From Diadema setosum (taxonomy: Eukaryota > Echinodermata > Echinoidea > Diadematoida > Diadematidae), in NCBI RefSeq assembly GCF_964275005.1, contig NC_092705.1, forward strand, positions 10,305,912 through 10,369,911: a DNA stretch of 64,000 bases. Reading direction: 5' to 3'. The notes below the pieces were generated by a model, which worked only from the letters and a program-made list of their open reading frames with translations, was not told where the DNA came from and did no database searches. Both the position numbers and the translations under genes were made by a program. Position 1 is the stretch's first letter; every line of letters begins with the position of its first letter. This document shows, one piece after another, positions 51,086 through 64,000 of the stretch.

Positions 51086-51840
51086 TTGTGACATACACCC
51101 GACAGGACAGGCATGCTGCTGTAATGTAATCTGGAAGTACTGTTTCAGCTCTTTGTTGGGTTCAAACAGGTGTTGAGTGATCTTGCCATGCAAAGCACAG
51201 CTGGAAATGATGGTGAAATTGTACCACTGTAGTCAAGCCGTATGTGTTTTATGGGGCATCTCTTATTTGTTTTATTAACCACAGAATGCTATGTGATAAA
51301 CTCAGTTAAGTTTGCTAGATACTAGACAGAATCAAATTTAACAATATATTTATCATTATTCTTTTTTCGGTTCTAATCAGTAGTGCCTGCAGATTGCAAA
51401 ATGCTGCAATTACACCAAAACTGTGATTCCTTTTTTCTTTTTTTATCGAATTCAGCTTTTATGTTGTTAGAACAAATATTCTTAGCTTTTTGTGAATATT
51501 ACAGATTTGTTCAGTCTCACCATGTCGTCATGTGCATATATATATATATATATATATTCACAATTCATATGGCACTTGTATAAACATCTACGTATACATG
51601 TGCACATGATTGTGAAGTTGTAATGGAAATAAAATGAAGAAATGCAACTTGCAATCCAGAGAACTGCATTCTTTCTCTCTTCTTGTGTTTAATTATGTAT
51701 CATTCTCCTCTTTTTTTTTGTGTGTAAAGTACAGTCAGTTTTGCAAGTGATTGGATTAACAGTCAAGAACCATTGACACTAACAGGCTGAGAATGTACAA
51801 TGTATATAACTTCTGAAGAAAAAAACTAGCAATTTCCCAA

Positions 51841-52096
<256 letters not shown>

Positions 52097-52237
52097 GTAT
52101 AAAAAAAAAAAAAAAAAAGGGGGGAAGATTGGAAGACCAGCAAGCTGGCGATAAAACCAATCAACTCGGTCACAAAGTCGAAATTAGAAATAAAACAACA
52201 CAAGCACACATACATGTATACATTGACTTGTTATACA

Positions 52238-52486
52238 TCGTCGCTGGGGCGACAAGACCTCGTATCTCAAAAATGTCAAATGTTCAGGAGAGCCAAAAAA
52301 CATGGCGGCCAAAGCACTATACTGAATGGGATAGCCGTTCCTTTGACATGCCGTGGTGGCTTCATTTTTGGGGTAAGACAGCTGGGATTTGGACAGGACA
52401 TCACTTAACCGATTATTTGACCACTAATGCAAAAGAGTCATTTTTACCAAAATTTGAGATACAAGGTCTTGTCACCCCAGCGACGA
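52238..52486. mobile_element. 249-bp MITE with ~33-bp TIRs
   Basis: Ends TCGTCGCTGGGGCGACAAGA (continuing CCTCGTATCTCAAA) and the matching inverted right end. Two or three mismatches between arms. The right end also occurs alone at 3085-3157. The plus-strand frame running through it is not a gene. Confidence 0.85.
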
Positions 52487-52549
52487 AGTCTTGTGATAGA
52501 AAAAGTATGAGGGCATTTTGAGGAACATACATGTACATACACAAAAATA

Positions 52550-55500
52550 ATAAATTGCACTTGAAGCAGAACCCATTTTTGACACACTCAATTTTATTTC
52601 ACAATAATTTTCTTCCGCCATGTGTTACAATCAAGAAATCTTGCAGCAGCAACATACATACAAGACTTGAGGAATACACAAACTTTTAGCTCTTTTTATT
52701 TGCTCTTAGTATTCTTTAAATTACACATCAGATACAGTTAGATACATAGTTTAAAACATCAGCTTATCATGGATTCTCACATAATTTTCATTCAACAAAG
52801 AAACTCTAACTGGGTTTGCTTTGAGCAAAGATGGAAACAAAAGACGTGGGAGTAACAGTGCTGTGTCTACTTCTGCTAAAACTGCTGAGGAATGCAATAT
52901 TTGCATATTTAAGTCATTGTCTGCTCTAAATTGAATATAGCTATCTCCTACTGTCCATGTTATGAACTTTTCATTTTGACATTGCACATCAGGTGTGTTA
53001 GCTTATACATCTGTAAACGAGTGTTGTTGTTTTTTTTTTTTTTGCTTCTTGTGAAGCTAAAATTCCTGTTTGATAAGGGGGAAAGGCGCCATTTGTGCCA
53101 AGATTTTCATATTCTGGAAAACTTTTCCCATTGGCATGAATCTTCTACAACTGTAGTATTTAGAAGTATTTGAATGACTGGGAATGACTTAGGAACAAGT
53201 TATGATTTGTATCTGCAACTCTGGCCCCGGTCCTGTAATCACACACATTTTTTTTTTTTTCCCGGTTTCCCATAATCTGTCCTACACCCTCAAGGTTAAA
53301 ATGTTTCATACATGTTCTGGGGCCACCACTGAGTTACAGAGATTAGTAAATGTCAAATGCTGTCCGGGGTACATTATCATATGCCTCATGTGAAGCAATA
53401 CAACACTGGATAAGAGATGTCTAGTGCCTTGTCATGTTTCATGAATTTAATGTGAAAGGACTGATTTATTTTTTTTTTCACCTCATTGTTCTAGTTAAAA
53501 TACAAAGCTTACATCTTGCAAGGACATGGTAACTTGGAACCTGTGTGTACGATGCACTTGCTTTTTTCTGCCTTCCAAATTCGGAAAATCATTGTTGTCT
53601 GTCATAATGCGTATAATTTCATGGTACGAAAGTAAGCCCTATATGCTCCGTTGTAATGAACAAAGTTGCCGGACAATGCTCTTGATCACCTACAGCTACA
53701 GTCTGTTATTACAATTCTGAAATATCGAACAGGAAGAGAATACAGTTTTTCCACATTCATGTTTTTTTTTTCTTGTCGACGAATTATAAGAAGGCACACA
53801 CAGTTATCGACCACTAAAATCCAAAGACTCTTTTTCTTTTCTTTTAATCAATTTTAAACATAAAGCTTCATTTCACTGTGATGTATTAACTAATGTCTGG
53901 TATGACTTTCTTTAGCTCAATTTATGTAAAAGCTCAGGGTTTCTAAAGGAGGTACAAACACACACAATATGAACACCACAATCCTGCTGTATATCTATTT
54001 TACACACACACACGCACCATCGAAGATAATGATATACATAGTTGAACATTTCCTGTTAACTATTCTTATTTACTTATTATTCTTTTTTCTTTCTTTTCTT
54101 TTGCAGTGATTGAAAGTTTGTGCAGATATCAGGATCAGTGAGTGCAAATGAAATTTTGACTAGGATGGAAAACTTCACAGATGAACAATTTCCTTTTCAA
54201 GTACTGAGAAGCAAGATACGCAAACGAAGATGCACTGGTTAAATTTCGTCGGTTATTGATTTAAACCTGTGGGACTCGTCTTTCTCCATCACCAATTAAA
54301 CTACTCTTGACATATCTGGTATACCATGTTTGGGGGCTTTCAATTTCTTATCGACTCTTCTGAAACTTGAAAGATATACAAACATGATAATAACTTCAAG
54401 GAAGATGTGGGAAGAAAAGTCTATTTCATTCTGTGAAGAATGATGATAATAATTAGGGCCAAAGAGCAATGAACAAAAATGACAGAAACCCGAAAGATAC
54501 AATTTGTCCGGTGTTATAAAAGAAAACACAACTGGATACTCGGCTATATCGTGCAAGAAAGATCTCAGTCATTTTCACAACTTCTTCTTTTTTTTTGTGT
54601 AAAGCATCTACAAGCACGAAAGAAGCATCAAATCAGTGGAAATTTAACTATTAATTTCATAATTCTTCGACACATCTTATTATATCTATACTACAATGAA
54701 TAATCTAAGAGAAAATTTATCTGTGCAGATTTTTTTTTTTTTTGGAAAAAAAAATGATAGTGAAATGGAAAAAAAAAATCAGAAAGTCACTGTATGTGCT
54801 TAAAATATTCACATCTTCAGAGATAAGGTGCATTAAGTCGTGTCAGGAAGAGCACAGTATGAGCATGACAGTATAAGCTTTGATGGGGGCAGGAATGGGA
54901 TTGAACCCCTGCATAACGTATTGAGAGTCAGCTTCTACTTCTCATGTCATTTGCAGTTAGGGACGAAAACCAGTCTTCGTGTGTTGCTTACCGGGAAAGG
55001 CGGCAATGACCGTCGGTTTGAAGTGAAGTCTTGCATAAGGCAACACAACATGATATCTCTACATAATATCTTCCCCGACATGGGTGATGAATGATTGATT
55101 CATGTTTGGACTAAAAATCTCAAAAATGGTGTTAAAATGCAATTGTTCCTGTCAGACTTATAACGATGAGAGAAAATTTGTGCATTCACCATGTGATTGT
55201 GAATGGACTCTTTCACATGAATCGCATCCACCATTTTGAATGGACTTCCATCTCACCAAAGATGGACTATTTCGCACATGTCCTCCAGGGAAGGCTTAGA
55301 GATTTTTTGTTGTAGCTACTTGGTCCTCAATCGCAAACAGAGCAAATTGGCAACATAGGCATTATTGTCACTTTCTATGTCGATTATCACACGCAATGGC
55401 TCACAAAAGACCTTATTCTCAAGTTAATTTCTATTCTAGTATGCGCCTAAGAGCATTCACATCTTAAAAGAGAGCACTTACGTTATTGAATATCATAAAT

Positions 55501-58350
55501 ATTGCTTCTCAAAAACAAAAGTCAATTATAATCACCATCCTTCTGCCATTCTGTACAACTGGCTACTTCCATTATACTTTCCTGGCAAGTGATTGAACAA
55601 AAAAAAAAAAAAAAAAAAAAAAAGGAAAAGAAAAGAAAGAACTTCCACAAAAAGATATGACCAGAAATCAAGTACAAAAATAAAATTCACTCGCATTGAT
55701 GCTTGGAGTGTCTAATGAATGCAACAAATCACGTGCGAAGACAATGTATTTTTTTGTTAACATTGATGTGTGCCGTGGAGAAGACATACGTACACATAGA
55801 ACACAAGTCAATGGCTAAAACAATGTCATACTTGAAAGTATTATTTCTTCATATTTGGCATGTAGAACAACTTGGTATAACATCAAGGAAATTTCAAAGA
55901 TTACAAAAAACATGAATGTTAGGCATTTTCTTTTTATGCAATCACAGTCTATCAGCATACACCTCTACGAACTAATATTCTAAATTTCTCTCTGTCCAAC
56001 ATCTAGGCTGAATGCTTTTTGGTACATAAATCTGCTACGTACAAAATAATTACATCTGATGAGAGCTAGTATCTGATTTTTTTTTTCTCAACATATCCAA
56101 AATGAAAGAATATTTACAGTGCATATTTTAATCAAAAGAAAAAAAGTCTTGCATACATTATGTTACACTTTCTTTTATCTACATTGATATCAAACAGGTT
56201 TTCATGCCCAAATTTCACTTGGAACTAATCAAAAATAAAAATCAGTGAGCTGTCCAGTTTGTTAATCTCTGCTTTGCAGGCGCTGTGCATTCCATATATT
56301 TGCATTTCTCCCCGTCGTATTGACGGAATAATCACATCTACGGTTTGGTAATATGCTACAAAGAAATGTGAAATATCAGAATCCACAATATCTAATTTCT
56401 TTCCTCAAACTTTCCCTGGTCAGATGGGGCTTCCCTTGGTGCATTTGTTGGAGGATATTGATATGTACATAAAGTCCTTGTGTGTACGTGTAACTTTTGA
56501 TGAGTTTTGCTCACGTTTCTAACATTGTTCTGTAGTGTTGTATCTTAATGTTCTTAATCGGTAAACATGGGAGCAAATTGACTAAATTGACATAACTTTA
56601 ATGAATCATGAAGTGGCACAAAGTTCATTAAAGCTATTGAAAGGGCGGGGGGGGGGGGGGGGGGGGAGGACTCTCAAACCCAGATGTAAATTGTGCTAGT
56701 GATCCCAATTGTCACTGGAGAAAATACAAAGTACTGCAAAGTAGGAGATTATTCTGCAAAATGCTATTCACAGCATTGTAACATTTCTTTTAGTCATTCA
56801 CAACTTTCTTTTTTTGTGTGTTATTGTTTGCTTGTTTTTTTGTTTTTTTTTACTGCACTCAGGTTAGACATTTTGTGGTTCCAGTACAAGGTAAGGATTA
56901 GTGTATGATGTAGCCATCTTTATCCAGCAATTCCATATTATTGTATGTCATGTTTTGTGCAGGGCATAGGCACAGAGGGAGAAAACCAAGCCCAAAACTG
57001 TTTTTAGGACATATATGATCAAGAAAAGAATGCCATGATCTAGCATTGGTTTTATAAAAATGAGATAGAGGAGTCAGAATTTCTCCAGTAAATTGTGCGG
57101 CAGAGAGATTTTCGTTAAGTGGATGTAACGGGGAAGGTATTCATTGAAGCTGTAAAGCACAATCATTGAAAAGCAAGCGAGATTTATCAAAGCAAGCGTC
57201 AGATGAGTTTGGTACAGTTATATGTGACAATCTTGGCAAGAGTGGGTAGCTCGGTGTACACATTCATGCGCTGTAATACGTACGACAGGTCTATGACAAC
57301 TATTTTGAAAAAGGAAAAATCTCTGCAGAAGGCGGCCATTTGGTAGAATAGTGTTCAGTTCAGCATGGAAAGTGCTCTAGTCGCTTCAGCAGTATTCCAA
57401 GTTTAATCACAAGATCACTGTGAATCCAACCTACAATATGTGCATCACATCCACTACACCAGATCATACTAAACCTTCTTGGGTGTCATTCAAAGGAAAA
57501 ATAGCTGGCACAAAACCTTCTTGATATTCATGTTCTCTGTCACTCATTTACTACATTCTCAAATAAAGAAAGCATAGTATTGCCTTTTCCCTGCTTCTTT
57601 TTCATTTTCTAAGGGAGTTTTTGATGGTGAACTTTTACTTGTGGGTGTTTTACCTCCTGATCTTCACCTCCAATCTTCTCTACTATTTGCTTAAAGGACA
57701 AATAGAATGGGTTGCCCCAAAATGGCCATGTGTTCTTTCTTCGACATGACATTACGTCAGTCATTTGCTCCATTACTTCTAAAAACCAAGACAGCTCCCT
57801 GTTCAGACATCAGCAGAACATTAGCTGCACTTTACAAGGTGCCAAGTTTGTTCCTCGTTGGGATCGGGGTGATGTTTTTTGTTTAACTCCTAAATGCACA
57901 CGTTTATTATCTTCACCATTCTTTACCAACAAATGCGCAAAGAATGATAATAACAATAATAATAATAATAATAATATGTACAACATGTGAACATGAATTC
58001 AACCACGGTTCCGCCATTGGTTGAGTGATTAATTACTCCTGCTTTACCAAAGTGCGGCAAACAATTTTCTAGGCAGTCAAATGTATTCACTTTACTGAGT
58101 GAGGATGTACCACGTGACACGATATTGCGGCCCTTGAAGTAGCTTTCATAAATAGGATCGTTGACGTTAAGATTCGACGCTGTGTACCCTGTAAAACATA
58201 GAGCAGGATCCAATCAGAAATCTAAACCAACAGCACACACCATTGACCTTTAGACCTGTTATAGACTATGTAGATTTGATGGATAGTACGGGCAATGACA
58301 AGCACTATAATTTTTTTTTTTTTGATTTTTCGTCATCTTATTTCATTTTT
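52550..58350 (-). other. No confident gene; possible long minus-strand 3' UTR
   Basis: AT-rich sequence. Minus-strand AATAAA hexamers occur near 52590 and 52690, so a transcript from the right could end here. Two minus-strand frames (52751-52987 and about 56220-56330) look protein-like but have no recognised family. The plus strand has only short frames. Confidence 0.25.
57923..58188 (-). CDS. Possible alternative terminal exon, minus strand, unrecognised
   Basis: An acceptor TTTTACAG is followed by an 88-residue open frame with GYTASNLNVNDPIYESYFKG and KVNTFDCLENCLPHFGKAG, ending in a (TAT)n-encoded tyrosine run and a stop. The tail is clearly microsatellite-coded, which argues against strong constraint. 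No family recognised. Confidence 0.18.
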
Positions 58351-58357
58351 TTTTCTT

Positions 58358-58468
58358 CTATTTTTTCAATATTTTCTGTTTCCGAGTCAAGTTTGTCTCA
58401 GCAGTAGCAACCGGCTTCATCTTGTTGGAGGTCGTTTTCTGGCTCTTTCTGGTGAAGCGTGACAGGGA
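58358..58468 (-). CDS. Possible terminal coding exon, minus strand, basic C-terminus
   Basis: An acceptor-like TCATCGCAG is followed by 36 codons reading SLSRFTRKSQKTTSNKMKPV, ATAETNLTRKQKILKK and a stop. It is the longest of the three frames and is strongly basic. If real, it is the last coding exon of a gene lying to the right with a very long 3' UTR. No family recognised. Confidence 0.25.
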   Translation of the reverse strand, partial: SLSRFTRKSQKTTSNKMKPVATAETNLTRKQKILKK

Positions 58469-59433
58469 CTGCGATGACAAAAGACGGTTAGTTAAGGAAG
58501 AGGGTGACTCTAGGAACATTTCACACTCGATATTGAATATTCAGTAACATCAATTTCGAACCACACCAAGTCACAAAGTACACACCTCATCACACATGGT
58601 CACAAAGTTGTCATTAGTATCGACATACTTTTGTCACTGATAATCTAATTTTTGTATACTCCATGGAGGTTCAGAAGTGTAATGGAATATTAAGAAGAAT
58701 ATGAAAATGAGTACATTTAATATCGTGCACACGTTGTTTGACGGATGAAGCAAGACATCAGTTTGTAAAATATATTTGCAAACACTGGTAAGATTTACTC
58801 TTTTCTACAAGAACATTTATGCCAGATTATCAAATCCATAGTCCCTAAGATGTACAGTGCAGGAGCATTGCAAACGTGCAAGAGCATAACACAGAACAAA
58901 AACATAAAAGATTAAATGTAAATTTTGTGGCACGTGATGCTGCATGACAAGAACCAAAAAATGATAGAGAGATGGTACAAGGAATGAGTATGGAATGAAC
59001 AGAAAGATAGAAAGAAGAAACACATCATGACAACAATGCACAGTGAAGAAGAATAGAAATACCCCAACACTACGCCACTGGTGAAGAAAAAGAGCAGCAG
59101 TAAGTACCCATAGATGCCACAATATTTTACACTGATATCAGCCATGTTTTATAGGGGAGATGGAGTACATGTCTTACTGCCACCAGGTTAGATAAGTAAG
59201 CATGAATGAAGGGACCACACACTACATACACTGAAACCAGCTTTTAACAACAGATACGGTTGTATCTATGATGACTAACATCCATTTGTTACAAGTATAA
59301 ACAGTGGCATATCATTTTTGTTAGGATAGCTTATCATTATGTAACTTGCAATATATAAACTTCACAAGTCAATTTCCTCATTTCAATGTTTTAAAAGTAA
59401 TTTCACTGCTTTTACTACTTACTCCTCTTCATA

Positions 59434-59690
59434 GACTGTATTCATTGTATATTTCGCAAGGTTTTTATTTTTGCGAATCTTGCAAAGTCGGGTGCTATTT
59501 GCGAATCTAAAAACACACGGAAGTATTAACTCTGGTCCTGACATGAATGTGATGTGCACCCATACATTTCTCTTTTAAATACTGTACTTCATGATTGCGA
59601 ATTGAACCACTCATGAAATTGAGAAGTCTCGATTTGCAAAAAAAAAAAAATTGACTCTCTATATAGATGGAATATACATGTGCTACAGTA
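59434..59690. repeat. Diverged relative of the TTCGCGAA MITE family
   Basis: ATTTCGCAAGGTTTTTATTT, TGCGAATCTTGC and later 'gtctcgatttgcaaaa' resemble interiors of the elements at 37516 and 48482. Ends are too worn to define precisely. Confidence 0.4.
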
Positions 59691-59979
59691 GCATGCTGTA
59701 TAGAGGATATTAAATTCTTGGCATGGCGTCTGTATGTGCGTACAGTTCATACAAATGAAATCAGCTGTGCTATTGATGCATTCATAGCAAAGGTCTTAAA
59801 ATGTATAGAATAAAACGAAAGGAAAAGCCTTTCCGTGCCATATAACAAAGGGGGGGGGGGGAATATGGCAAGAAATATAATGCATGAAGTGTGGGGTTAG
59901 TAGACTCACTTAATGCACACAAAGATATGTATGCCACGACTGTGGATAGTTGAAGGTGAATGAGGTATCAACAGCACTG

Positions 59980-60945
59980 AAGATAATGATGATGATGTAG
60001 ATGATGATGTACAAGATGATAACGATTATGATGTTGATGACGATGACGATGACAATGATGATGTAGATGATAACGATGATGATGATAATGATAACGAAAT
60101 GATGATGATAATAATATGTGACCCGCTACAACAAAAGGATCCTAAAGTCGCTGACGGGTGAGCCGAGAAAATCGAGTTTGAAGTCAGATCATCAAAATCC
60201 GTCAAAACGTTCGGATTTGTTTTTGACATAATTTTGTAATCTAATGTATCTTCTATCATCTGCCGAAATTTCGAAGCTAAATGATTAAAGGAAAGGCAAG
60301 AGAATAGCATTTTTCTGGGCCATGATTTTCCGACTGTGAACGGAACAGAAACGTGTTCGAAGATTTGGATTTAGCACCTCAGGTAGACTCCGCCCCTAGC
60401 AACGAGGAAGTAATCTCATTGGTCAGTGCGTGGCATCCTGGTTACTGATTGGTCGTGCGTAGACCGCTGGGGCTAAGCTTGAATGAACATCCCGGAGGTT
60501 GCTAGGAGCGTACCTTCTATTGTCAAACGGTGAAAACTGTCTTGCTTTGCCTTGATCATGATAGCGTCGGAAGGAAAACTTTGAAGGCGGTTTTCTCGAA
60601 ACGTTGATTCTTAAACCACTTGACATGCGCTAATAAAATCATTGATATTTTCGCAACCGAGTACTTTTATGAGTCATGTTATATATGTGGAAGAGTAAGG
60701 GAATAATGTCATGTCAGTTTCAGAAAATTGTCCTCCCCCGACTTTCGGACCCTTTTGTTGCAGCGGGTCACATATCAGTGATAATAATGTAGATGATGGC
60801 ATTGATCATAATAACGACGATGACAATGATTTAGATAACGACAAGGATGATCACGATAAGAATGATAATGATGATGTTATGGCGATAATATCAATGATGA
60901 TGATGTGGATGGTGGTGATGATCATGACAGAGACACCATATACTG
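59980..60945. repeat. (GAT)n-rich tract, split by the MITE at 60117-60772
   Basis: Imperfect GAT/AAC triplets at 59980-60116 and again at 60777-60945. The two halves look like one microsatellite into which the MITE inserted. Confidence 0.85.
60117..60772. mobile_element. 656-bp MITE with ~36-bp TIRs, TA target
   Basis: Left TGTGACCCGCTACAACAAAA then GGATCC, AAAGTCG. The right end is the inverse with few changes (CGACTTTCGGACCCTTTTGT, TGCAGCGGGTCACA). TA immediately outside both ends. A minus-strand 67-residue frame inside is not recognised. Confidence 0.9.
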
Positions 60946-60949
60946 GCAA

Positions 60950-63900
60950 AGACAATGATATCAACAGAAAGAATATGTGAATCTTCACATGGCTCATGAA
61001 CTGCACTCTGAATACAACATAAAATCTCAACTGGAATACAGCAAGCACAATGCAAACAAGCACTAAAACATGTTTCCTATCCTTGCAAATGCTGACTGAC
61101 ATGCAAACAACACAATTCTTTTACACATAAACATGGAATCACCACACTCAGTCGAGGACACAAGACAACACAACTCAAAGAAAGAAAATAAATCAAACTG
61201 ATTCATGACAACAAGAGAGCTTAAATCAAAATTTAATTTGACGGTACTGATTGCGATTTTGGAGTGTCTAAGTACAATACATGTGATGGTATGGAATGGT
61301 TTAATCTGTTACTGTGAACTGAACCATTACAAAACATCCATTATTCAAGTATGGTGTTTAGTGCCTGTTTGACAAATACCAAAAACCTGAAGGTTTCTAA
61401 AAGACAATTACAGTTAGCAACACTGTGAAAGTTCATTTTTCATTAACCATCAAGTTATAGTTGATGTAAACGAAAACAAACATTACATTATCGTATTATA
61501 AATACTGAATGAAAATCATTCTGGTGGTTAATTCCTATTGTTTCTATCACATTGTGCAACGCACATTCTGAAATGAACAAATTAGTAATGAATAAATTAG
61601 AGTTAGCTGCATTGTCTTTATGATCTGAAGCATGTGTGCATAAATGAAGGACGTAGTCAACATTTTGTCTTTTACTGCCATAAAAATGTGTTTGATTAGG
61701 CATGAGAATCGACTCCCTTCTAATGTTTGACAGTAACTGCAAATAAAAATGGGAATACACACAATGATGTGTTCAGCAATGTGCTGTAAATCCACATTTT
61801 CCTGTGCATCTGCACTGTACTCCTATGAGCTTGAAACCCAATTCAGAGCAGTTTGTTGACACTCCGTAGCATGTCTATCATATACGATTAATTAGGAGTC
61901 AGTTTTCTATAAAGACAATTTTCTGTAATGAATTCATTGTCTATCACCATGAAAGGTGTCAATATCCATATCAGGGAATCATATTCCATAATCATCTTGC
62001 CATATCTTTTGAATATCACAGCTGGTTCTCTTTTCGTCCTCAACCACCAATATTCCATCTGTCCCATCTCACATATTTTTTTATTATTATTTTTTTTTTT
62101 TATAGCAGTCTAATATCACCCCTATTGCATGGTTTAATATACTGTTAGCCCATATGAAATTCCAGCGGCAGCCAATTCTGTGAGGCTGTAAAAATAAAGC
62201 TTGCTCCTGCATCTGACACAATGAAACACTCGGCAAAAGCCACCCACACGTAGAATCTCTTGAAGTTAGAAGCCTCCTTCCTAGTGTACTGTATTAATAG
62301 GTATCTCTGACTACATGTGATTCTATGCATAATCTGTTTAATGTTTCTAAAAATATAAGTTAGGCAGGTTTTGCTTATTACAAAACAACAACAAAACCAA
62401 CCAACCAACCAAATGAACACAAACACATAACTATGGAGAAACATAGTTGGGGAGCAACATAGATCATAAATTGAAAATGAAACAAAAATCAGTTGTTTAG
62501 TTTCAAGAATCCAATCCTGTTCATGTCATAGTCTATTACACAGAAAACAATGAAACAATACAAATCTATCTACACCTATTGTGAGTTTCAAAGCCTGTGA
62601 ACACATTAGACTATTAACAATATGGCATTGAAATCTGAGCAAAATGGGATAAATACCTAGAAAAGTTACAACCACTTGGATATTAGTTAACATGCACTCA
62701 ATGGGCATACAACAGAGTTGTTGAGACTTATAGCCCTGTCAGATAATCAAATTCAGATTGTTGTTACTTTCTCAAGACTTGCCACAATTTTATTGGACTT
62801 CCAGTGGTTTGTTGGCTTGATATAAGTTTCAGAGAAACTTTGCCTGTAATACAGACATAAATGTTGGGGTATGATATCAGAAAACCGGAGAGAAGGTTAA
62901 TATGCAGCCACAATTCAGGTTTTAAGGGGGTCATAAGGAGGAGAAGGTCAACATTCTACCAGAATACAGCAAACACTGAAGGTGGATATTGGGATTAGAG
63001 GCTGCAAATTAATCGCTGAGTCAAGTTTCTCTCAGTTTTTTTGTGAAATTTGTATACACACGACTACACTCTCCATGGAAAAGGAGATGAAACCACCTGA
63101 ATTCATGTAACACAGCACCAATGCAACTACTTACAAAAATGAAGAATACTTTGGAAAGGTACAGTTTTGTCATGATTTCTTTGTGTATAACTTACTATTT
63201 TGTATTTTATACTATGTACATTTTTCTACATCAAAGCGTACATTACCTACACATTTAGAAATGAATATATACACATACTGACTTATTTAAATAGGCTTTT
63301 TACTAAATAGAAAAATGTGTGAATTCAAAGAGATAGGCATTATGGGCATCTGTTTTGGACATAGGGAGCTTGTCTATTAAATTAGGTTGATGTAGACTAT
63401 AGAATTAACAGCCTACTTCTCAGAAGATCTCCTTTGATTCCAACCCTATTTAAGGACTATAAACTAATTTTGAATATAGTCAAACAAAATTGAATGGGAC
63501 TTCCAACATTTCATTTGGGTAAAACACCACTTTTCCCATAAATTGAGCTGTTCTGATTATGTCAAGATGAGTTAAATAACATAATCCCATTAGTTGGTAT
63601 AAATTTTGTGTTTGCTCTCACATTTAATTAAAAAGCATTATATCAAATTCTTACATTACTTGTTGTGTCTCTTTGAAAATCATCATAAATTGTGCAAGCT
63701 GGTAGTAAAAAATAAAACAAAAACCCAAATTTACCTCTGTGAATACACCTAGATTGGGTCCCCTCCCCTGGCAGTTTGTTCAGTGACCATACCCTGGAAG
63801 GATCCAGAAAGCCCCTTCTTATCAATAATGGTTCATTCAAAATGCACACACAGATATGCACATGTAGGACTAAAGATGGCTGTGTGAATGTGAACATTCT

Positions 63901-64000
63901 GTCTTCATTCAAGAACTTTCATTAAACTACAGACAGCAGACAATTTTAGAGGGTGGTCAGCACGATAATTGCGTGACCTGCTACATCTGGAAGCAGCAAA
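60950..64000. other. No gene seen to window end
   Basis: AT-rich with short unrecognised frames. A minus-strand stretch near 63735-63825 has a donor-like CAGAG|GTAAAT and could be an exon, but its frames hold no recognisable motif. Confidence 0.3.

Noticed and set aside
52751..52987. 78-residue minus-strand frame with protein-like composition
   Set aside because: No recognised family, no clear splice acceptor, and the surroundings look like UTR or intergenic DNA; left as uncertain.
60423..60626. Arg-rich 67-residue minus-strand frame
   Set aside because: Lies wholly inside the TIR-bounded MITE 60117-60772; no family signal.

Overview
The window is metazoan nuclear DNA. It is AT-rich, with spliced genes separated by long introns full of small transposons. 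There are no operons, CRISPR arrays or bacterial-type genes. Several dispersed repeats (a roughly 92-bp palindrome, CCGTCCG-type 'cggaggcat' elements, tRNA-derived SINEs, Harbinger/P/pogo relics) fit a marine invertebrate deuterostome, most likely an echinoderm. That is inference from repeat style, not a proven identification.

Two host genes are read with confidence. (1) 399-9699, plus strand: ten 3' exons of ACOT9, a mitochondrial double-hotdog acyl-CoA thioesterase; the 5' end with the targeting peptide lies outside the window. (2) 39085-43532, plus strand: a complete five-exon coding region for a MOSPD1/MOSPD3-type protein, an MSP-domain ER membrane protein with two C-terminal membrane segments. 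Its untranslated first exon may lie near 32.5-32.8 kb. A third gene may enter from the right on the minus strand (terminal exon about 58358-58468, long 3' UTR toward 52.6 kb), but this is weak.

Between the two genes (10.5-21 kb) is a transposon graveyard, nearly all on the minus strand. It holds a THAP/DDE-type relic, a pogo/Tigger-type relic, a P-element (THAP9-like) transposase fragment, a short LTR retrotransposon with an intact gag and a protease (15447-18771), four tandem copies of a Harbinger transposase exon (19.4-20.5 kb) and a non-LTR retrotransposon C-terminus. From 21 to 39 kb come microsatellites, a 307-bp tandem duplication, several MITEs, a region carrying eight copies of an 18-bp motif (34450-37078), and a solo LTR with a perfect 5-bp target duplication nested in an older MITE (37516-38897). 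From 43.5 kb to the end are more MITEs, foldback elements and (TA)n/(GAT)n tracts.

The most notable signals are: the dispersed motif GCGTAACGGACATGACAC, clustered at both ends of a 2.6-kb segment; a textbook -1 frameshift signal (GGGAAAC, 7-nt spacer, GC-rich stem) joining gag to protease in a very short LTR element; the nested solo LTR; and several MITE families identified here from paired copies, inverted ends and target duplications.
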